Source of the DNA: Streptomyces klenkii
GTDB taxonomy: Bacteria > Actinomycetota > Actinomycetes > Streptomycetales > Streptomycetaceae
Length of the DNA: 57,000 bases
Assembly: GCF_003626645.1 (NCBI RefSeq)
Contig: NZ_RBAM01000023.1
Span: 1-57,000 of the forward strand
Direction of reading: 5' to 3'
How positions within the stretch are numbered: the first letter of the stretch is position 1; every line of letters begins with the position of its first letter. The notes under the pieces were generated by a model. That model ran no database searches. It was not told the DNA's origin and worked only from the letters and a program-made list of their open reading frames with translations. Both the position numbers and the translations under genes were made by a program. Shown piece after piece: positions 42,989 to 51,705 of this stretch.

Positions 42989-44182
42989 GTGCCCTTGAGT
43001 AACTCCCCGGGCGTCAGCGACGCCCGCGACCTCATCGTCGTCGGAGCGGGAGTGGTCGGCGCCGCCTGCGCCTACTACGCCGCCCGCTCCGGCCTCACCG
43101 TCACCGTGCTCGACCGCGGCCCTGTCGCCGGCGGGACCACGGGCGCCGGCGAAGGCAACCTCCTGGTCTCCGACAAGGAACCCGGCCCCGAGCTCGAACT
43201 CGCCCTGCTCTCCAGTCGGTTGTGGCAGGAGTTGGCGGAAGAGCTCCCGGCCGGGATCGAGTACGAGGCCAAGGGCGGCCTCGTCGTCGCCTCCGACGCC
43301 GCCGGCACGGCCGCCCTGCGGAAGTTCGCCGCGGCCCAGGCCGAGGCGGGCGTCACCGCCGAAGAGGTGCCCGCCGACCGGCTCCACGACCTGGAGCCGC
43401 ACCTGGCGCCGGGGCTCGGGGGCGGCTTCCACTACCCGCAGGACGCCCAGGTCCAGCCCGCCCTCGCCGCGGCCCACCTGCTGCGCGCCTCGGGCGCCCG
43501 GGTGCGTACCGGCGAGGAGGTCACCGCCGTCCTCACCGGCGCGCACGGCGAAGTGCGGGGCGTGCGCACGACCGCCGGTGACCTGCACGCCCCGCACGTC
43601 GTCAACGCCGCCGGCACCTGGGGCGGCGACGTGGCACGGCTCGCCGGGGCGCACCTGCCCGTGCTGCCCCGCCGGGGCTTCGTGCTCGTCACCGAACCGC
43701 TGCCGCGCGTGGTGCGGCACAAGGTCTACGCGGCCGACTACGTCGCCGACGTGGCCAGCGGATCCGCCGCGCTCCAGACCTCCGCGGTGGTCGAGGGCAC
43801 CCCGGCGGGCCCGGTCCTCATCGGCGCCAGCCGCGAACGGGTCGGCTTCGACCGCACACTGTCGGTGGAGGTGCTCCGCCGCCTCGCCGCGCAGGCCACT
43901 GAGCTCTTCCCGGTGCTGGCGAAGGTACGGGCCATCCGCACGTACGCCGGCTTCCGCCCGTACCTGCCCGACCACCTGCCCGCCATCGGCCCCGACCCCC
44001 GCGTTCCCGGGCTGCTCCACGCCTGCGGCCACGAGGGGGCGGGCATCGGACTCGCCCCGGCCACGGGGGCGCTGATCGCCGCGGCTCTGACGGGCCGGCA
44101 GCCCCCCGTGCCCCTGGCGCCGTTCAGGCCGGACCGCTTCGGGCCGGACCGCTTCGGGTCCGATCGCTTCGGGTCGGCGTGA
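42989..44182 (+). CDS. D-hydroxyproline dehydrogenase FAD subunit (DAO family)
   Basis: 397 aa. A Rossmann start, DLIVVGAGVVGAACAYYAAR (GxGxxG), is followed by VLDRGPVAGGTTGAGEGNLL. The DAO body and a C-terminal FAD-contact region with TYAGFRPYLPDHLPAIG and HACGHEGAGIGLAPATG complete it. It resembles the beta/HcnC-type subunit that, with the two subunits encoded next, oxidises cis-4-hydroxy-D-proline to pyrroline-4-hydroxy-2-carboxylate. The tail has three 5-residue DRFG repeats (44130-44174). Start GTG 42989, probably leaderless. Confidence 0.9.
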   Translation: MPLSNSPGVSDARDLIVVGAGVVGAACAYYAARSGLTVTVLDRGPVAGGTTGAGEGNLLVSDKEPGPELELALLSSRLWQELAEELPAGIEYEAKGGLVVASDAAGTAALRKFAAAQAEAGVTAEEVPADRLHDLEPHLAPGLGGGFHYPQDAQVQPALAAAHLLRASGARVRTGEEVTAVLTGAHGEVRGVRTTAGDLHAPHVVNAAGTWGGDVARLAGAHLPVLPRRGFVLVTEPLPRVVRHKVYAADYVADVASGSAALQTSAVVEGTPAGPVLIGASRERVGFDRTLSVEVLRRLAAQATELFPVLAKVRAIRTYAGFRPYLPDHLPAIGPDPRVPGLLHACGHEGAGIGLAPATGALIAAALTGRQPPVPLAPFRPDRFGPDRFGSDRFGSA

Positions 44183-44283
44183 GCGCCCGCCGTTCGGGCC
44201 GGTGCCGTCACCGCGCCCGGTCCCGGGAAGCCGCGCCACCACTGTCCCCTCATGTCGACATCCCAGCCGGAAGGAGCCCTGCC

Positions 44284-44604
44284 GTGGCGCGTGACCGCAA
44301 CCCGGCCGACCTCGTCGGCGCGGACCCCGGACCGCCGTTCGAGATCACCTTTGACGGCAGTGCGGTCACCGCCCTGCCCGGTCAGTCCGTCGCCGCCGCC
44401 CTCTGGGGCGCGGGCATCCTCGCCTGGCGCACCACCCGGAACGGCGGCCGACCGCGCGGCGCCTTCTGCGGCATCGGACAGTGCTACGACTGCCTCGCCA
44501 CGGTCAACGGGGAGCCCAACCGCCGGGCCTGCCTCGTACCCGCCCGGCCCGGCGACACGGTCACCACCCAGGAGGGACACGGCCATGCCGGGCTCGCCGT
44601 CTGA
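44284..44604 (+). CDS. (2Fe-2S)-binding small subunit of D-hydroxyproline dehydrogenase
   Basis: 106 aa, a ferredoxin-like domain with the cluster ligands in GAFCGIGQCYDCLATVNGEP followed by RRACL, the C-x4-C-x2-C...C pattern of HcnA/SoxX-like subunits. It shuttles electrons between the two flavin subunits. GTG 44284 is preferred: GGAAGGAG lies 7 bases upstream. A GTG overlapping the previous stop at 44179 would add 35 unlikely residues. It overlaps the next gene by 20 bases. Confidence 0.9.
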   Translation: MARDRNPADLVGADPGPPFEITFDGSAVTALPGQSVAAALWGAGILAWRTTRNGGRPRGAFCGIGQCYDCLATVNGEPNRRACLVPARPGDTVTTQEGHGHAGLAV

Positions 44605-46195
44605 ACCGCACGAGCCGTCTGAGCCGTACGAGCCGTCTGAGCCGTACGAGTCTGCTGCGCCGTACGAGCCGTCTGAGCCGTACGACCTCGCCGTGATCGG
44701 CGCCGGCCCCGCGGGCCTCGCGGGAGCCGTCACCGCCTGCGAACTCGGCCTGTCCGTCGCCGTCCTGGACGCCGCCCCGCAGACCGGCGGCCAGTACTTC
44801 CGCCACCCGGCCCCGGGCCTGGGCGCCGCGCGCCCGCAAGCCCTGCACCACGACTGGAGCGAGTTCACGGCGCTCCGCGGCCGCTTCGAGGCGAGCGGGG
44901 TCACCCACCTTCCGCACCACCACGTCTGGACCGTCAGACCGCCGGACGGCGACGGCATATGGACCGTGCACGCCCTCACCGGCCCCGATGCCCACGGCGG
45001 CACCCCGGCCAGGGTCCGGGCCCGTACGATCCTCCTCGCGACCGGCGCGTACGAGCGGCAACTCCCCTTCCCCGGCTGGACCCTGCCCGGCGTCATCGGT
45101 GCCGGCGGCGCCCAGGCCATGCTCAAGTCCGGGCTCGTGCTGCCCGGACGGCGGATCGTCGTCGCGGGCAGCGGCCCCCTCCTGCTCGCCGTCGCCTCCT
45201 CGCTCGCCGCCGCGGGAGCCCGCGTCCCCGCCGTGGTCGAGGCTTCGGGCTACCTCGGCTACGCCCGCAGGCCGTACGCCCTCGCCGCCGGCCCCCACAA
45301 GCTGCTCGAAGCGGCCGTCCACGGCTCCGCGCTGCTGCGCCACCGCACACCGCTGCGCACCCGCAGCGCCGTCACCGAAGCGCACGGCACCGACCGCGTC
45401 GAGGCCGTCACCGTCTCCCGGCTGGACCGCGCCTGGCGGCCCGTGCCGGGCACGGGCCGCCGCATCGCCTGCGACGCGCTGGCCGTGGGCCACGGACTCG
45501 TGCCGCAGACGGAGCTCGCCACCGGCCTGGGCTGCGCGACCCGCCGCACCCCCGACGGCACGCACGCCCTCGCCCTGGACGCCCTCCAGGAGAGCTCGGT
45601 GCCCGGCCTGTGGGCCGCGGGCGAGACCGGCGGCACCGGCGGCTGGGACCTCGCCCGCACCGAGGGCGAACTGGCGGGCATCGCGGTGGCCGCCCGGCTG
45701 CGCGGGCTCCCGGCCCTCACCCGTAGCCGGCGCGCCCGGGCCCTGGCCCGCCGCCGCGACCGCCTGCGCGCCTTCGCCGACGTCATGGCCGCCGCCCACG
45801 CGCCCGGCCCCGGCTGGACCGCCTGGCTCCCCGACGACACCGACGTCTGCCGCTGCGAGGAGGTCACCGCCGGCAGCATCCGCGGCGCGGCCGGCGCGCT
45901 CGGCGCCCGCGACGCCCGGACCGTCAAGCTCCTCACCCGGGCCGGCATGGGCTGGTGCCAGGGCCGGATGTGCGGAGCGGCCGTGGCGTGCCTCGCGGCG
46001 GAAGGCGGGCGAGGGGGCGGGCGAGGAGACGGCGCCGGCGGCGGCGCGGAGGGCGGTACAGCGCAGGGGACCGTACCGCCCTCCGCCGAACGCCGGCCCC
46101 TCGCCGTACCCGTACCGCTCGGGGCCCTCGCCGACCTGCCGGAGGAGAGCGGGCGGCCCGGACCGCCGACTGACGGGCCGACGGCCGACGGCTGA
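44585..46195 (+). CDS. D-hydroxyproline dehydrogenase large FAD/NAD(P)-binding subunit
   Basis: 536 aa. After an odd N-terminal repeat tail (five 18-bp units, residues 5-34, PSEPYE), the FAD motif is YDLAVIGAGPAGLAGAVTAC. TGGQYF and the central FPGWTLPGVIGAGGAQAMLK are the HcnB/SoxA-like signatures. The NAD-type Rossmann motif is VVAGSGPLLL, and the BFD-like cluster domain is CRCEEVTAGSIRGA...GMGWCQGRMC near 420-465. The tail beyond about 470 is Gly/Pro-rich. It works with the two preceding subunits. AGGAGG precedes the ATG; the start overlaps the small subunit gene. Confidence 0.9.
   Translation: MPGSPSEPHEPSEPYEPSEPYESAAPYEPSEPYDLAVIGAGPAGLAGAVTACELGLSVAVLDAAPQTGGQYFRHPAPGLGAARPQALHHDWSEFTALRGRFEASGVTHLPHHHVWTVRPPDGDGIWTVHALTGPDAHGGTPARVRARTILLATGAYERQLPFPGWTLPGVIGAGGAQAMLKSGLVLPGRRIVVAGSGPLLLAVASSLAAAGARVPAVVEASGYLGYARRPYALAAGPHKLLEAAVHGSALLRHRTPLRTRSAVTEAHGTDRVEAVTVSRLDRAWRPVPGTGRRIACDALAVGHGLVPQTELATGLGCATRRTPDGTHALALDALQESSVPGLWAAGETGGTGGWDLARTEGELAGIAVAARLRGLPALTRSRRARALARRRDRLRAFADVMAAAHAPGPGWTAWLPDDTDVCRCEEVTAGSIRGAAGALGARDARTVKLLTRAGMGWCQGRMCGAAVACLAAEGGRGGGRGDGAGGGAEGGTAQGTVPPSAERRPLAVPVPLGALADLPEESGRPGPPTDGPTADG
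44597..44686 (+). repeat. Five in-frame 18-bp tandem repeats
   Basis: Units of CCGTCTGARCCGYACGAG at 44597, 44615, 44633, 44651 (degenerate) and 44669 encode PSEPxE at the N-terminus of the large dehydrogenase subunit, before the FAD motif. The length is likely to vary by slippage without breaking the frame. Confidence 0.85.
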
Positions 46196-46225
46196 CGGCT
46201 GACGGGCCGGCGGATCGACAGGCCG

Positions 46226-46251
46226 CCGACCGGCCGACCGGCCGACCGGCC
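46226..46251 (+). repeat. Three perfect CCGACCGG tandem units
   Basis: Units at 46226, 46234 and 46242 fill part of the 95-bp gap between the dehydrogenase large subunit and deaminase genes; the bases before them are also GACGG-rich repeats. The sequence is strongly self-complementary. Confidence 0.8.
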
Positions 46252-46290
46252 TTGGAACACCGACCGATCGCATCACGAAGGGCTACGGAC

Positions 46291-47199
46291 ATGACCACCG
46301 CCTCCTGGACCACCGACCACCCCTGGCGCGGCATCATGGTCGCCACCGCGCTCCCGCTGCGCGCGGACCTCTCCGTCGACCACGACGCCTACGCCGCACA
46401 CGTCCGCCACCTCCTGGACAACGGCTGCGACGGCGTCGTTCCCAACGGCTCCCTCGGCGAATACCAGACCCTCACCCCGGAGGAGCGCGCCCGCGTGGTG
46501 CGCACCGCCGTCGAGGCCGCCGGCGACCCGGCCCGGGTGATGCCCGGCGTCGCCGCCTACGGCAGCGCCGAAGCCCGCCGCTGGGCCGAGCAGGCCGCCG
46601 AGGCCGGCTGCGGCTCCGTCCTGCTGCTCCCGCCCAACGCCTACCGCGCCGACGAGCAGGCCGTACGCGCCCACTACGCGGACGTCGCCCGCGCCGGGAT
46701 ACCCGTCGTCGCCTACAACAACCCCCTCGACACCAAGGTCGACCTGACCCCCGGCCTGCTCGCCCGGCTCCACGCCGACGGCAGCGTCGTGGCCGTCAAG
46801 GAGTTCAGCGGCGACGTCCGGCGCGCCTACGAGATCGCCGAACTCGCCCCCGACCTCGACCTGCTGATCGGCGCCGACGATGTCCTCCTGGAGCTCGCCA
46901 CCGCGGGCGCCGCCGGCTGGATCGCCGGATACCCCAACGCCTTCCCCGCCACCTGCGCCGCCCTCTACCGCGCCGCCGTCGCCGGGGACCTCCAGACGGC
47001 GCTGCCGCTCTACCGCTCGCTGCACCCCCTGCTGCGCTGGGACTCCAGGACGGAGTTCGTGCAGGCCATCAAGCTCTCCATGGACCTCACCGGACGCCAC
47101 GGCGGCCCCACCCGGCCGCCGCGCCTGCCGCTCACGGGCGAGGCGGAGGCCGCGGTGCGCGCCGCCACGGAGAAGGCCGTCGCCGACGGCCACCACTGA
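46291..47199 (+). CDS. Dihydrodipicolinate synthase-family enzyme, probable 1-pyrroline-4-hydroxy-2-carboxylate deaminase
   Basis: 302 aa. The DapA barrel shows GIMVATALPLRADLSVD, the substrate loop PNGSLGEYQTLT (GSLGE in place of GTTGE), Tyr142 in VVAYNNP and Schiff-base Lys170 in VVAVKEFSGD. The context selects the function: deamination of pyrroline-4-hydroxy-2-carboxylate to alpha-ketoglutarate semialdehyde, the third step of the hydroxyproline route. ATG 46291 has GAAGGG upstream. It is followed 70 bases later by the epimerase gene. Confidence 0.9.
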   Translation: MTTASWTTDHPWRGIMVATALPLRADLSVDHDAYAAHVRHLLDNGCDGVVPNGSLGEYQTLTPEERARVVRTAVEAAGDPARVMPGVAAYGSAEARRWAEQAAEAGCGSVLLLPPNAYRADEQAVRAHYADVARAGIPVVAYNNPLDTKVDLTPGLLARLHADGSVVAVKEFSGDVRRAYEIAELAPDLDLLIGADDVLLELATAGAAGWIAGYPNAFPATCAALYRAAVAGDLQTALPLYRSLHPLLRWDSRTEFVQAIKLSMDLTGRHGGPTRPPRLPLTGEAEAAVRAATEKAVADGHH

Positions 47200-47269
47200 C
47201 GACCCGTACGGGATTCCGTACCGAATCCCGTAGCGACAGACGACCCGTACCGACAGCGGAAGGACGTCC

Positions 47270-48274
47270 GTGCGAACCCGCCACATCTTCCATGCCGTCG
47301 ACTCGCACACCGAGGGCATGCCCACGCGCGTCATCACCGGTGGCGTCGGCGTGATCCCCGGCGCCACCATGGCCGAGCGCCGGCTCCACTTCATCGAGCA
47401 CATGGACCACCTCCGTACGCTCCTGATGTACGAGCCGCGCGGCCACGCCTCCATGAGCGGCGCGATCCTCCAGCCCCCCACCCGGCCCGACGCGGACTAC
47501 GGCGTCCTCTACATCGAGGTCTCCGGGGTGCTGCCCATGTGCGGGCACGGCACCATCGGCGTCGCGACCGTGCTCGTCGAGACCGGCATGGTGCCCGTCA
47601 GCGAGCCCGTCACCACCGTGCGCCTCGACACCCCCGCCGGCCTGATCACCGTCGACGTGCAGGTGGAGGACGGCGCGGCCAAGGCCGTCACGCTCACCAA
47701 CGTGCCCTCCTTCTGCCTCGGCCTCGACCGCAAGGCGGACGTGCCGGGATACGGGACGGTCACGTACGACCTCGCCTTCGGCGGCAACTTCTACGCCTTC
47801 GTCGAACTCGGCGCCCTGGGGCTGCCCTTCGACCGCGACCGCAAGGACGACCTGCTCGCCGCCGGTCTCGCCGTCATGGACGCGATCAACGCCTCGCCCG
47901 ACCGGCCCGTCCACCCCGAGCACCCCGGGATCAGCGGCCTCAAGCACGTCTACCTCGCCGCACCCGGCTCGGACGCCCGCCGCTCCCGGCACGCCATGGC
48001 GATCCACCCCGGCTGGTTCGACCGGTCCCCCTGCGGCACCGGCACCTCCGCCCGGATGGCACAGCTGCACGCCCGCGGCGCGCTCCCGCTGGAGCGCGAC
48101 TTCGTCAACGAGTCCTTCATCGGCACCCGGTTCACCGGCCGCCTGGTGGGGGAGACGCAGGTCGCGGGCCTCCCGGCGGTCGTGCCCGCCGTCACCGGGC
48201 GCGCCTGGATCACCGGCACCGCCCAGTACTTCCTCGACCCGGACGACCCCTTCCCCGGAGGTTTCCTCCTGTGA
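47270..48274 (+). CDS. 4-hydroxyproline 2-epimerase (proline racemase family)
   Basis: 334 aa. It starts with the family signature HAVDSHTEGMPTRV. Both catalytic cysteines are kept: Cys91 in LPMCGHGTIG and Cys255 in RSPCGTGTSARM, so it is an epimerase/racemase rather than a trans-3-hydroxyproline dehydratase, which has Thr in the second position. It converts trans-4-hydroxy-L-proline to cis-4-hydroxy-D-proline, the first pathway step. Start GTG 47270 after GGAAGGACG. The stop overlaps the next GTG by four bases. A plain proline racemase is not excluded, but the neighbours argue for hydroxyproline. Confidence 0.93.
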   Translation: MRTRHIFHAVDSHTEGMPTRVITGGVGVIPGATMAERRLHFIEHMDHLRTLLMYEPRGHASMSGAILQPPTRPDADYGVLYIEVSGVLPMCGHGTIGVATVLVETGMVPVSEPVTTVRLDTPAGLITVDVQVEDGAAKAVTLTNVPSFCLGLDRKADVPGYGTVTYDLAFGGNFYAFVELGALGLPFDRDRKDDLLAAGLAVMDAINASPDRPVHPEHPGISGLKHVYLAAPGSDARRSRHAMAIHPGWFDRSPCGTGTSARMAQLHARGALPLERDFVNESFIGTRFTGRLVGETQVAGLPAVVPAVTGRAWITGTAQYFLDPDDPFPGGFLL

Positions 48275-49671
48275 CCGCCAAGCCGACCACCCCCTTCGCA
48301 TCCGCCGGACCGGGCAACCCCCTCGTCTCCGTCAACCCGGCCGACCCCGCCGACATCGTCACCGAGATCGCCGCGCCCGGCGCCCCGGCCGCCGTCGCGG
48401 CCGTCGAACGGGCCCGCGCCGCCCAGCCCGGCTGGGTCCGTGCCGGGGCCGCCGCCCGCTCCGCGGCGCTCGGGGCCGTCGCCTCGGCCGTCGAGGCCGA
48501 GGCGGCGGAACTGGCCGCCCTCGCCGTGCGCGAGACGGGCAAACCCCTCGCCGAGGCGCGGGTCGAGGTCGCGCGGACGGCCGCGATCTGGCGGTATTAC
48601 GCCCAGGCCCCCTACGAGGCGGCCGGCACCGTCCACGAGACGGCCGCCGGCCCCGGGCTGCTGCTGACCCGCCGCCGCCCGCACGGCGTCGCCGGCCTGA
48701 TCACGCCGTGGAACTTCCCCTTCGCCATCCCGGCGTGGAAGGCCGCACCGGCGCTGGCAGTGGGCAACACGGTCGTCCTCAAACCGGCGCCCGAGGCCAC
48801 CGCCTGTGCCCGGCGCCTGGCCGCACTCGTCCAGGCGGCCGTGCCCGAGGGCGTGTTCACGGTGGTGACCGGTGGCGCGACCGAAGGCGCGGCCGTCGTC
48901 TCGGCCGCCGACGTCGTCTCCTTCACCGGCTCCACCGCAGCGGGCGGCACCGTCGCCCGGGCCGCCACCGCCCGCGGCGTCCCCGTCCAGGCCGAGACGG
49001 GCGGCCTGAACGCGGCGATCGTTCTGCCCGATGCCGACATCGGGCGGGCCGCCGCCCACATCGCCGCCGCCCTCGCCGGCTACGCGGGGCAGAAGTGCAC
49101 CGCCACCAGCCGCGTGATCGCCGTCGGCACCGCCCTCGACCCGCTCCGCGAAGCCCTCGCGGAGGCCCTTCGCGCACTGCCCGTGGGCGACCCGGGCGAC
49201 CCCGCGACGGTGTGCGGCCCCCTTATCTCGGGCCGGGCCCGCGACCGCTTCGACCAGTCGCTGTCCGGCGTCCCCGTCCTCGCCGCGGGCGGCGCCGTGG
49301 ACGGCCCGGGCTGGTACGCGGCCCCCACGCTCGCCGAGAAGGTGCCGGACGGCCACCCGCTGCTCACCGAAGAAGTCTTCGCGCCCGTTGCCGCCCTGCT
49401 GCCCGCGGACGACCTCCGGCACGCCGTACGGATCAGCAACGCGGTCCCGTACGGGCTGGTGACGTCCGTCCACACCGCCGGCCTGGAGGCGGTGCTGGAG
49501 GGCCTCGACCACCTCGACACCGGCATGATCCGCGTCAACGCGCCGTCCACCGGCGCCGACTTCCACGTGCCGTTCGGCGGCACCAAGGCCTCCGGCCACG
49601 GGCCCCGCGAACAGGGGCGCGCCGTACTGGACTTCTACACCTCCGGCCGCACCTACACCCTCGCCCCTTGA
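48271..49671 (+). CDS. Aldehyde dehydrogenase, probable alpha-ketoglutarate-semialdehyde dehydrogenase
   Basis: 466 aa. The ALDH fold shows ITPWNFPFAIPAWKAAPAL, the Glu242 motif in QAETGGLNAAIV, the nucleophile Cys276 in AGQKCTAT, and TEEVFAPVAALL plus FGGTKASGHGPREQG. It resembles the KGSADH group that finishes hydroxyproline breakdown by making alpha-ketoglutarate for the TCA cycle. GTG 48271 overlaps the epimerase stop (GTGA), which is translational coupling. It is the last catabolic gene before the regulator. Confidence 0.92.
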   Translation: MTAKPTTPFASAGPGNPLVSVNPADPADIVTEIAAPGAPAAVAAVERARAAQPGWVRAGAAARSAALGAVASAVEAEAAELAALAVRETGKPLAEARVEVARTAAIWRYYAQAPYEAAGTVHETAAGPGLLLTRRRPHGVAGLITPWNFPFAIPAWKAAPALAVGNTVVLKPAPEATACARRLAALVQAAVPEGVFTVVTGGATEGAAVVSAADVVSFTGSTAAGGTVARAATARGVPVQAETGGLNAAIVLPDADIGRAAAHIAAALAGYAGQKCTATSRVIAVGTALDPLREALAEALRALPVGDPGDPATVCGPLISGRARDRFDQSLSGVPVLAAGGAVDGPGWYAAPTLAEKVPDGHPLLTEEVFAPVAALLPADDLRHAVRISNAVPYGLVTSVHTAGLEAVLEGLDHLDTGMIRVNAPSTGADFHVPFGGTKASGHGPREQGRAVLDFYTSGRTYTLAP

Positions 49672-49678
49672 GCAAGAT

Positions 49679-49690
49679 GTGACATTGTAC
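49679..49690 (+). promoter_or_regulatory. Regulator-gene operator (site 4)
   Basis: GTGACATTGTAC, within GATGTGACATTGTACGCTGG, resembles sites 1-3 (GTGAAATNNYAC) but lacks the CTGAC flank. It lies 38 bases before the ATG of the GntR gene, suggesting autoregulation. Confidence 0.5.
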
Positions 49691-49728
49691 GCTGGTGGTC
49701 CAGTCCATCGGGGCACGAAAGGGACACC

Positions 49729-50403
49729 ATGGGCCACCTCAAGCAGCGCAACCTCATCACCGCCACCGAGCGGCTGCGCGACCAGGTCGCCCACGCCCTG
49801 CGCGCCGCCCTCATCTCCGGCGAACTCCGCCCCGGCGAGGTCTACTCCGCGCCACAGCTCGCGGAGGACTTCGGCATCTCCGCGACCCCGGTGCGCGAGG
49901 CCATGCTCGACCTCGCCCGCGAGGGCCTGGTCGAGCCGGTCCGCAACAAGGGCTTCCGGGTCACCGAGGTCAACGAGCGCGACCTCGACCAGTACACCGA
50001 GATCCGCACGCTCATCGAGGTCCCCATGACCGGGCGGGTCACCCGCACCGCCGCGCGCGAGGACCTCGAAGCGCTCCGCCCGGTCGCCGAGGAGATCGTG
50101 CGCGCCGCCCGCGACCACGACCTCATCGGCTATCTGGAGGCCGACCGGCAGTTCCACCTCACGCTGCTGGCCCTCTCCGGCAACGAACGCCTCGTCGAGA
50201 CCGTCGGCGACCTGCGCAAGCGCTCGCGCCTGTACGGGCTGACCGCGCTCGACGAGCGCGGCGACCTCATCCCCTCCGCCGAGGAGCACCTCGAACTCCT
50301 GGAGCTGATGCTCGCGGGCGACGCCAAGGGCGCGGAGAAGTGCATGGCCCGCCACCTCGGCCACGTGCGCTCCCTGTGGGCGCAGGGCAGCGACAAGGGC
50401 TAG
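49729..50403 (+). CDS. GntR family (FCD subfamily) regulator of the collagen/hydroxyproline genes
   Basis: 224 aa. A winged HTH (about 12-80) with ERLRDQVAHALRAALISGEL, YSAPQLAEDFGISATPVREA and VEPVRNKGFRVTEV, followed by an all-helical FCD domain (about 90-215). Likely metal-site residues are in EADRQFHLTLLALSGNERL and EEHLELLELMLAGDAKGAE. FCD regulators of hydroxyproline operons usually act as repressors released by a pathway metabolite. Here the four shared upstream sites make it the obvious candidate regulator of this whole block. ATG 49729; a possible autoregulatory site lies just upstream. Confidence 0.93.
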   Translation: MGHLKQRNLITATERLRDQVAHALRAALISGELRPGEVYSAPQLAEDFGISATPVREAMLDLAREGLVEPVRNKGFRVTEVNERDLDQYTEIRTLIEVPMTGRVTRTAAREDLEALRPVAEEIVRAARDHDLIGYLEADRQFHLTLLALSGNERLVETVGDLRKRSRLYGLTALDERGDLIPSAEEHLELLELMLAGDAKGAEKCMARHLGHVRSLWAQGSDKG

Positions 50404-50432
50404 AAGCGGCAAGGGCTAGAAGCGGCAAGGGG
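50401..50432 (+). repeat. Tandem duplication of the regulator's stop region
   Basis: TAGAAGCGGCAAGGGC (50401-50416) is repeated at 50417-50432 with one change, and a partial copy precedes it. The unit begins with the GntR gene's own stop codon. Confidence 0.8.
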
Positions 50433-50436
50433 CAGG

Positions 50437-50961
50437 TCAGTTCTCCACCGTCTGGACCTGCGGCGGATGGCCGTTCCAGGTGACGAACAGCGACGTCGTC
50501 CTCGTGCCGGACATGAAGTCCACCCGGATCCAGGCGCTCTGCTTCCACACGCGCATCTGCCAGCCTTCGTCCGGCGTCGCCGAGACGAGCGCGGCCGAGG
50601 ACTCGCCCAGGTCGAAGACCGCACGCCCGCCCCGGACGGGGAAGCTCTTCACCTCGCCGTTGTCGCCGGGCGGCGGCGCCGACGGGGCGTCGGATCGAGA
50701 TGAGGCCGAGGGGGCGGGCGCAGCGCTCCTCGGGACCGGCGTCGAAGAGGCGGACCGCTCCGGGGCACTCGGCGAGGGGGCCGACCCGCGTGCCGCCGGT
50801 TCGAGCGGTGGTGTCGTGCCGGAGATCGGCAGCGCGCGCGGCGGCTCGTAGGCCGTGCCCGTCAGGACGGTCCGCACCCCGTACCAGGACACCGCCATGG
50901 CCGCCGTCGTCGCCAGCACCCACGCCAGGGCCTGCATGATTCCTCGCCTCACCTGGCTCAT
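50437..50961 (-). CDS. Membrane-anchored protein of unknown function, divergent from a response regulator
   Basis: 174 aa. An N-terminal hydrophobic segment (IMQALAWVLATTAAMAVSWY) anchors or exports it. A long Ser/Pro/Ala linker (about 42-100) precedes a small C-terminal beta domain with GRAVFDLGESSAALVSATPD and WIRVDFMSGTRTTSLFVTWN. No enzyme motif is visible. The divergent gene pair with only 33 bases between starts points to joint control with the two-component system, perhaps as an extracytoplasmic accessory or target. Confidence 0.82.
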   Translation of the reverse strand: MSQVRRGIMQALAWVLATTAAMAVSWYGVRTVLTGTAYEPPRALPISGTTPPLEPAARGSAPSPSAPERSASSTPVPRSAAPAPSASSRSDAPSAPPPGDNGEVKSFPVRGGRAVFDLGESSAALVSATPDEGWQMRVWKQSAWIRVDFMSGTRTTSLFVTWNGHPPQVQTVEN

Positions 50962-50994
50962 AGTGCCTCACCCGTATGGCGTACGGTGCGGCCC

Positions 50995-51705
50995 ATGGCA
51001 AGACTGCTCGTAGTCGAGGACGATCCGTTCGTGCGCTCCGCCCTCATCCGGGAGCTGACCGAGGCCGCGCACACCGTACGCAGCGTCGGGACCGCCCTCG
51101 AAGCGCTGCGCGAAGTCGCCCAGGTCGGCTTCGACCTGGTCATCCTCGACCTCGGCCTGCCGGACCTCGACGGGGCGCAGGCCCTGAAGATGCTGCGCGG
51201 CATCACCGACGTGCCCGTCATCGTCGCCACCGCGCGCGACGACGAAGCGGAGATCATCCGGCTGCTCACCGACGGCGCCGACGACTACCTCGTCAAACCC
51301 TTCTCCGTGGCGCACCTGACCGCGCGCATGGCCGCCGTCCTGCGCCGCACGGGCCGGGGCGGCGGTGCGGCGGGCGACCCGGTGCCCTCCGGGGCCCTGC
51401 GCGTCGGCGGGCTGGCCGTCGACCCGCTGCGCCGGATCGCGGAACTGGACGGCGCGGCCCTGGACCTGACCCGGCGTGAGTTCGACCTGCTCGCCTACCT
51501 GGCCGGCCGGCCAGGCGTCGTCGTCCCCCGCAAGGAACTCCTCGCCGAGGTCTGGCAGCAGTCCTACGGCGACGACCAGACCATCGACGTGCACCTGTCC
51601 TGGCTGCGCCGCAAGCTCGGCGAGACGGCCGCCAGCCCGCGCTACCTGCACACCGTCCGCGGGGTCGGGGTGAAGCTGGAACAGCCCCCGGCGGAACCGG
51701 CATGA
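50995..51705 (+). CDS. OmpR/PhoB-type response regulator
   Basis: 236 aa. The receiver domain (1-115) has acidic residues in VVEDDPFV, phosphoacceptor Asp52 in LVILDLGLPD, Thr in ATARDD and Lys in LVKPFS. A winged-helix output domain (about 135-228) shows ALDLTRREFDLLAYLAGRPG, TIDVHLSWLRRKLGE and YLHTVRGVGVKLE. ATG 50995 is preferred to GTG 50986. The stop overlaps the kinase ATG, so they are a co-translated pair. Confidence 0.95.
   Translation: MARLLVVEDDPFVRSALIRELTEAAHTVRSVGTALEALREVAQVGFDLVILDLGLPDLDGAQALKMLRGITDVPVIVATARDDEAEIIRLLTDGADDYLVKPFSVAHLTARMAAVLRRTGRGGGAAGDPVPSGALRVGGLAVDPLRRIAELDGAALDLTRREFDLLAYLAGRPGVVVPRKELLAEVWQQSYGDDQTIDVHLSWLRRKLGETAASPRYLHTVRGVGVKLEQPPAEPA

Noticed and set aside
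44179..44283. Earlier GTG start for the 2Fe-2S subunit overlapping the DAO stop
   Set aside because: It adds 35 Arg/Ser/Pro residues outside the ferredoxin fold and lacks a ribosome site, while GTG 44284 has a strong one.
44597..44686. Possible CRISPR-like array
   Set aside because: Units are contiguous 18-bp coding repeats without unique spacers; no cas genes are nearby.
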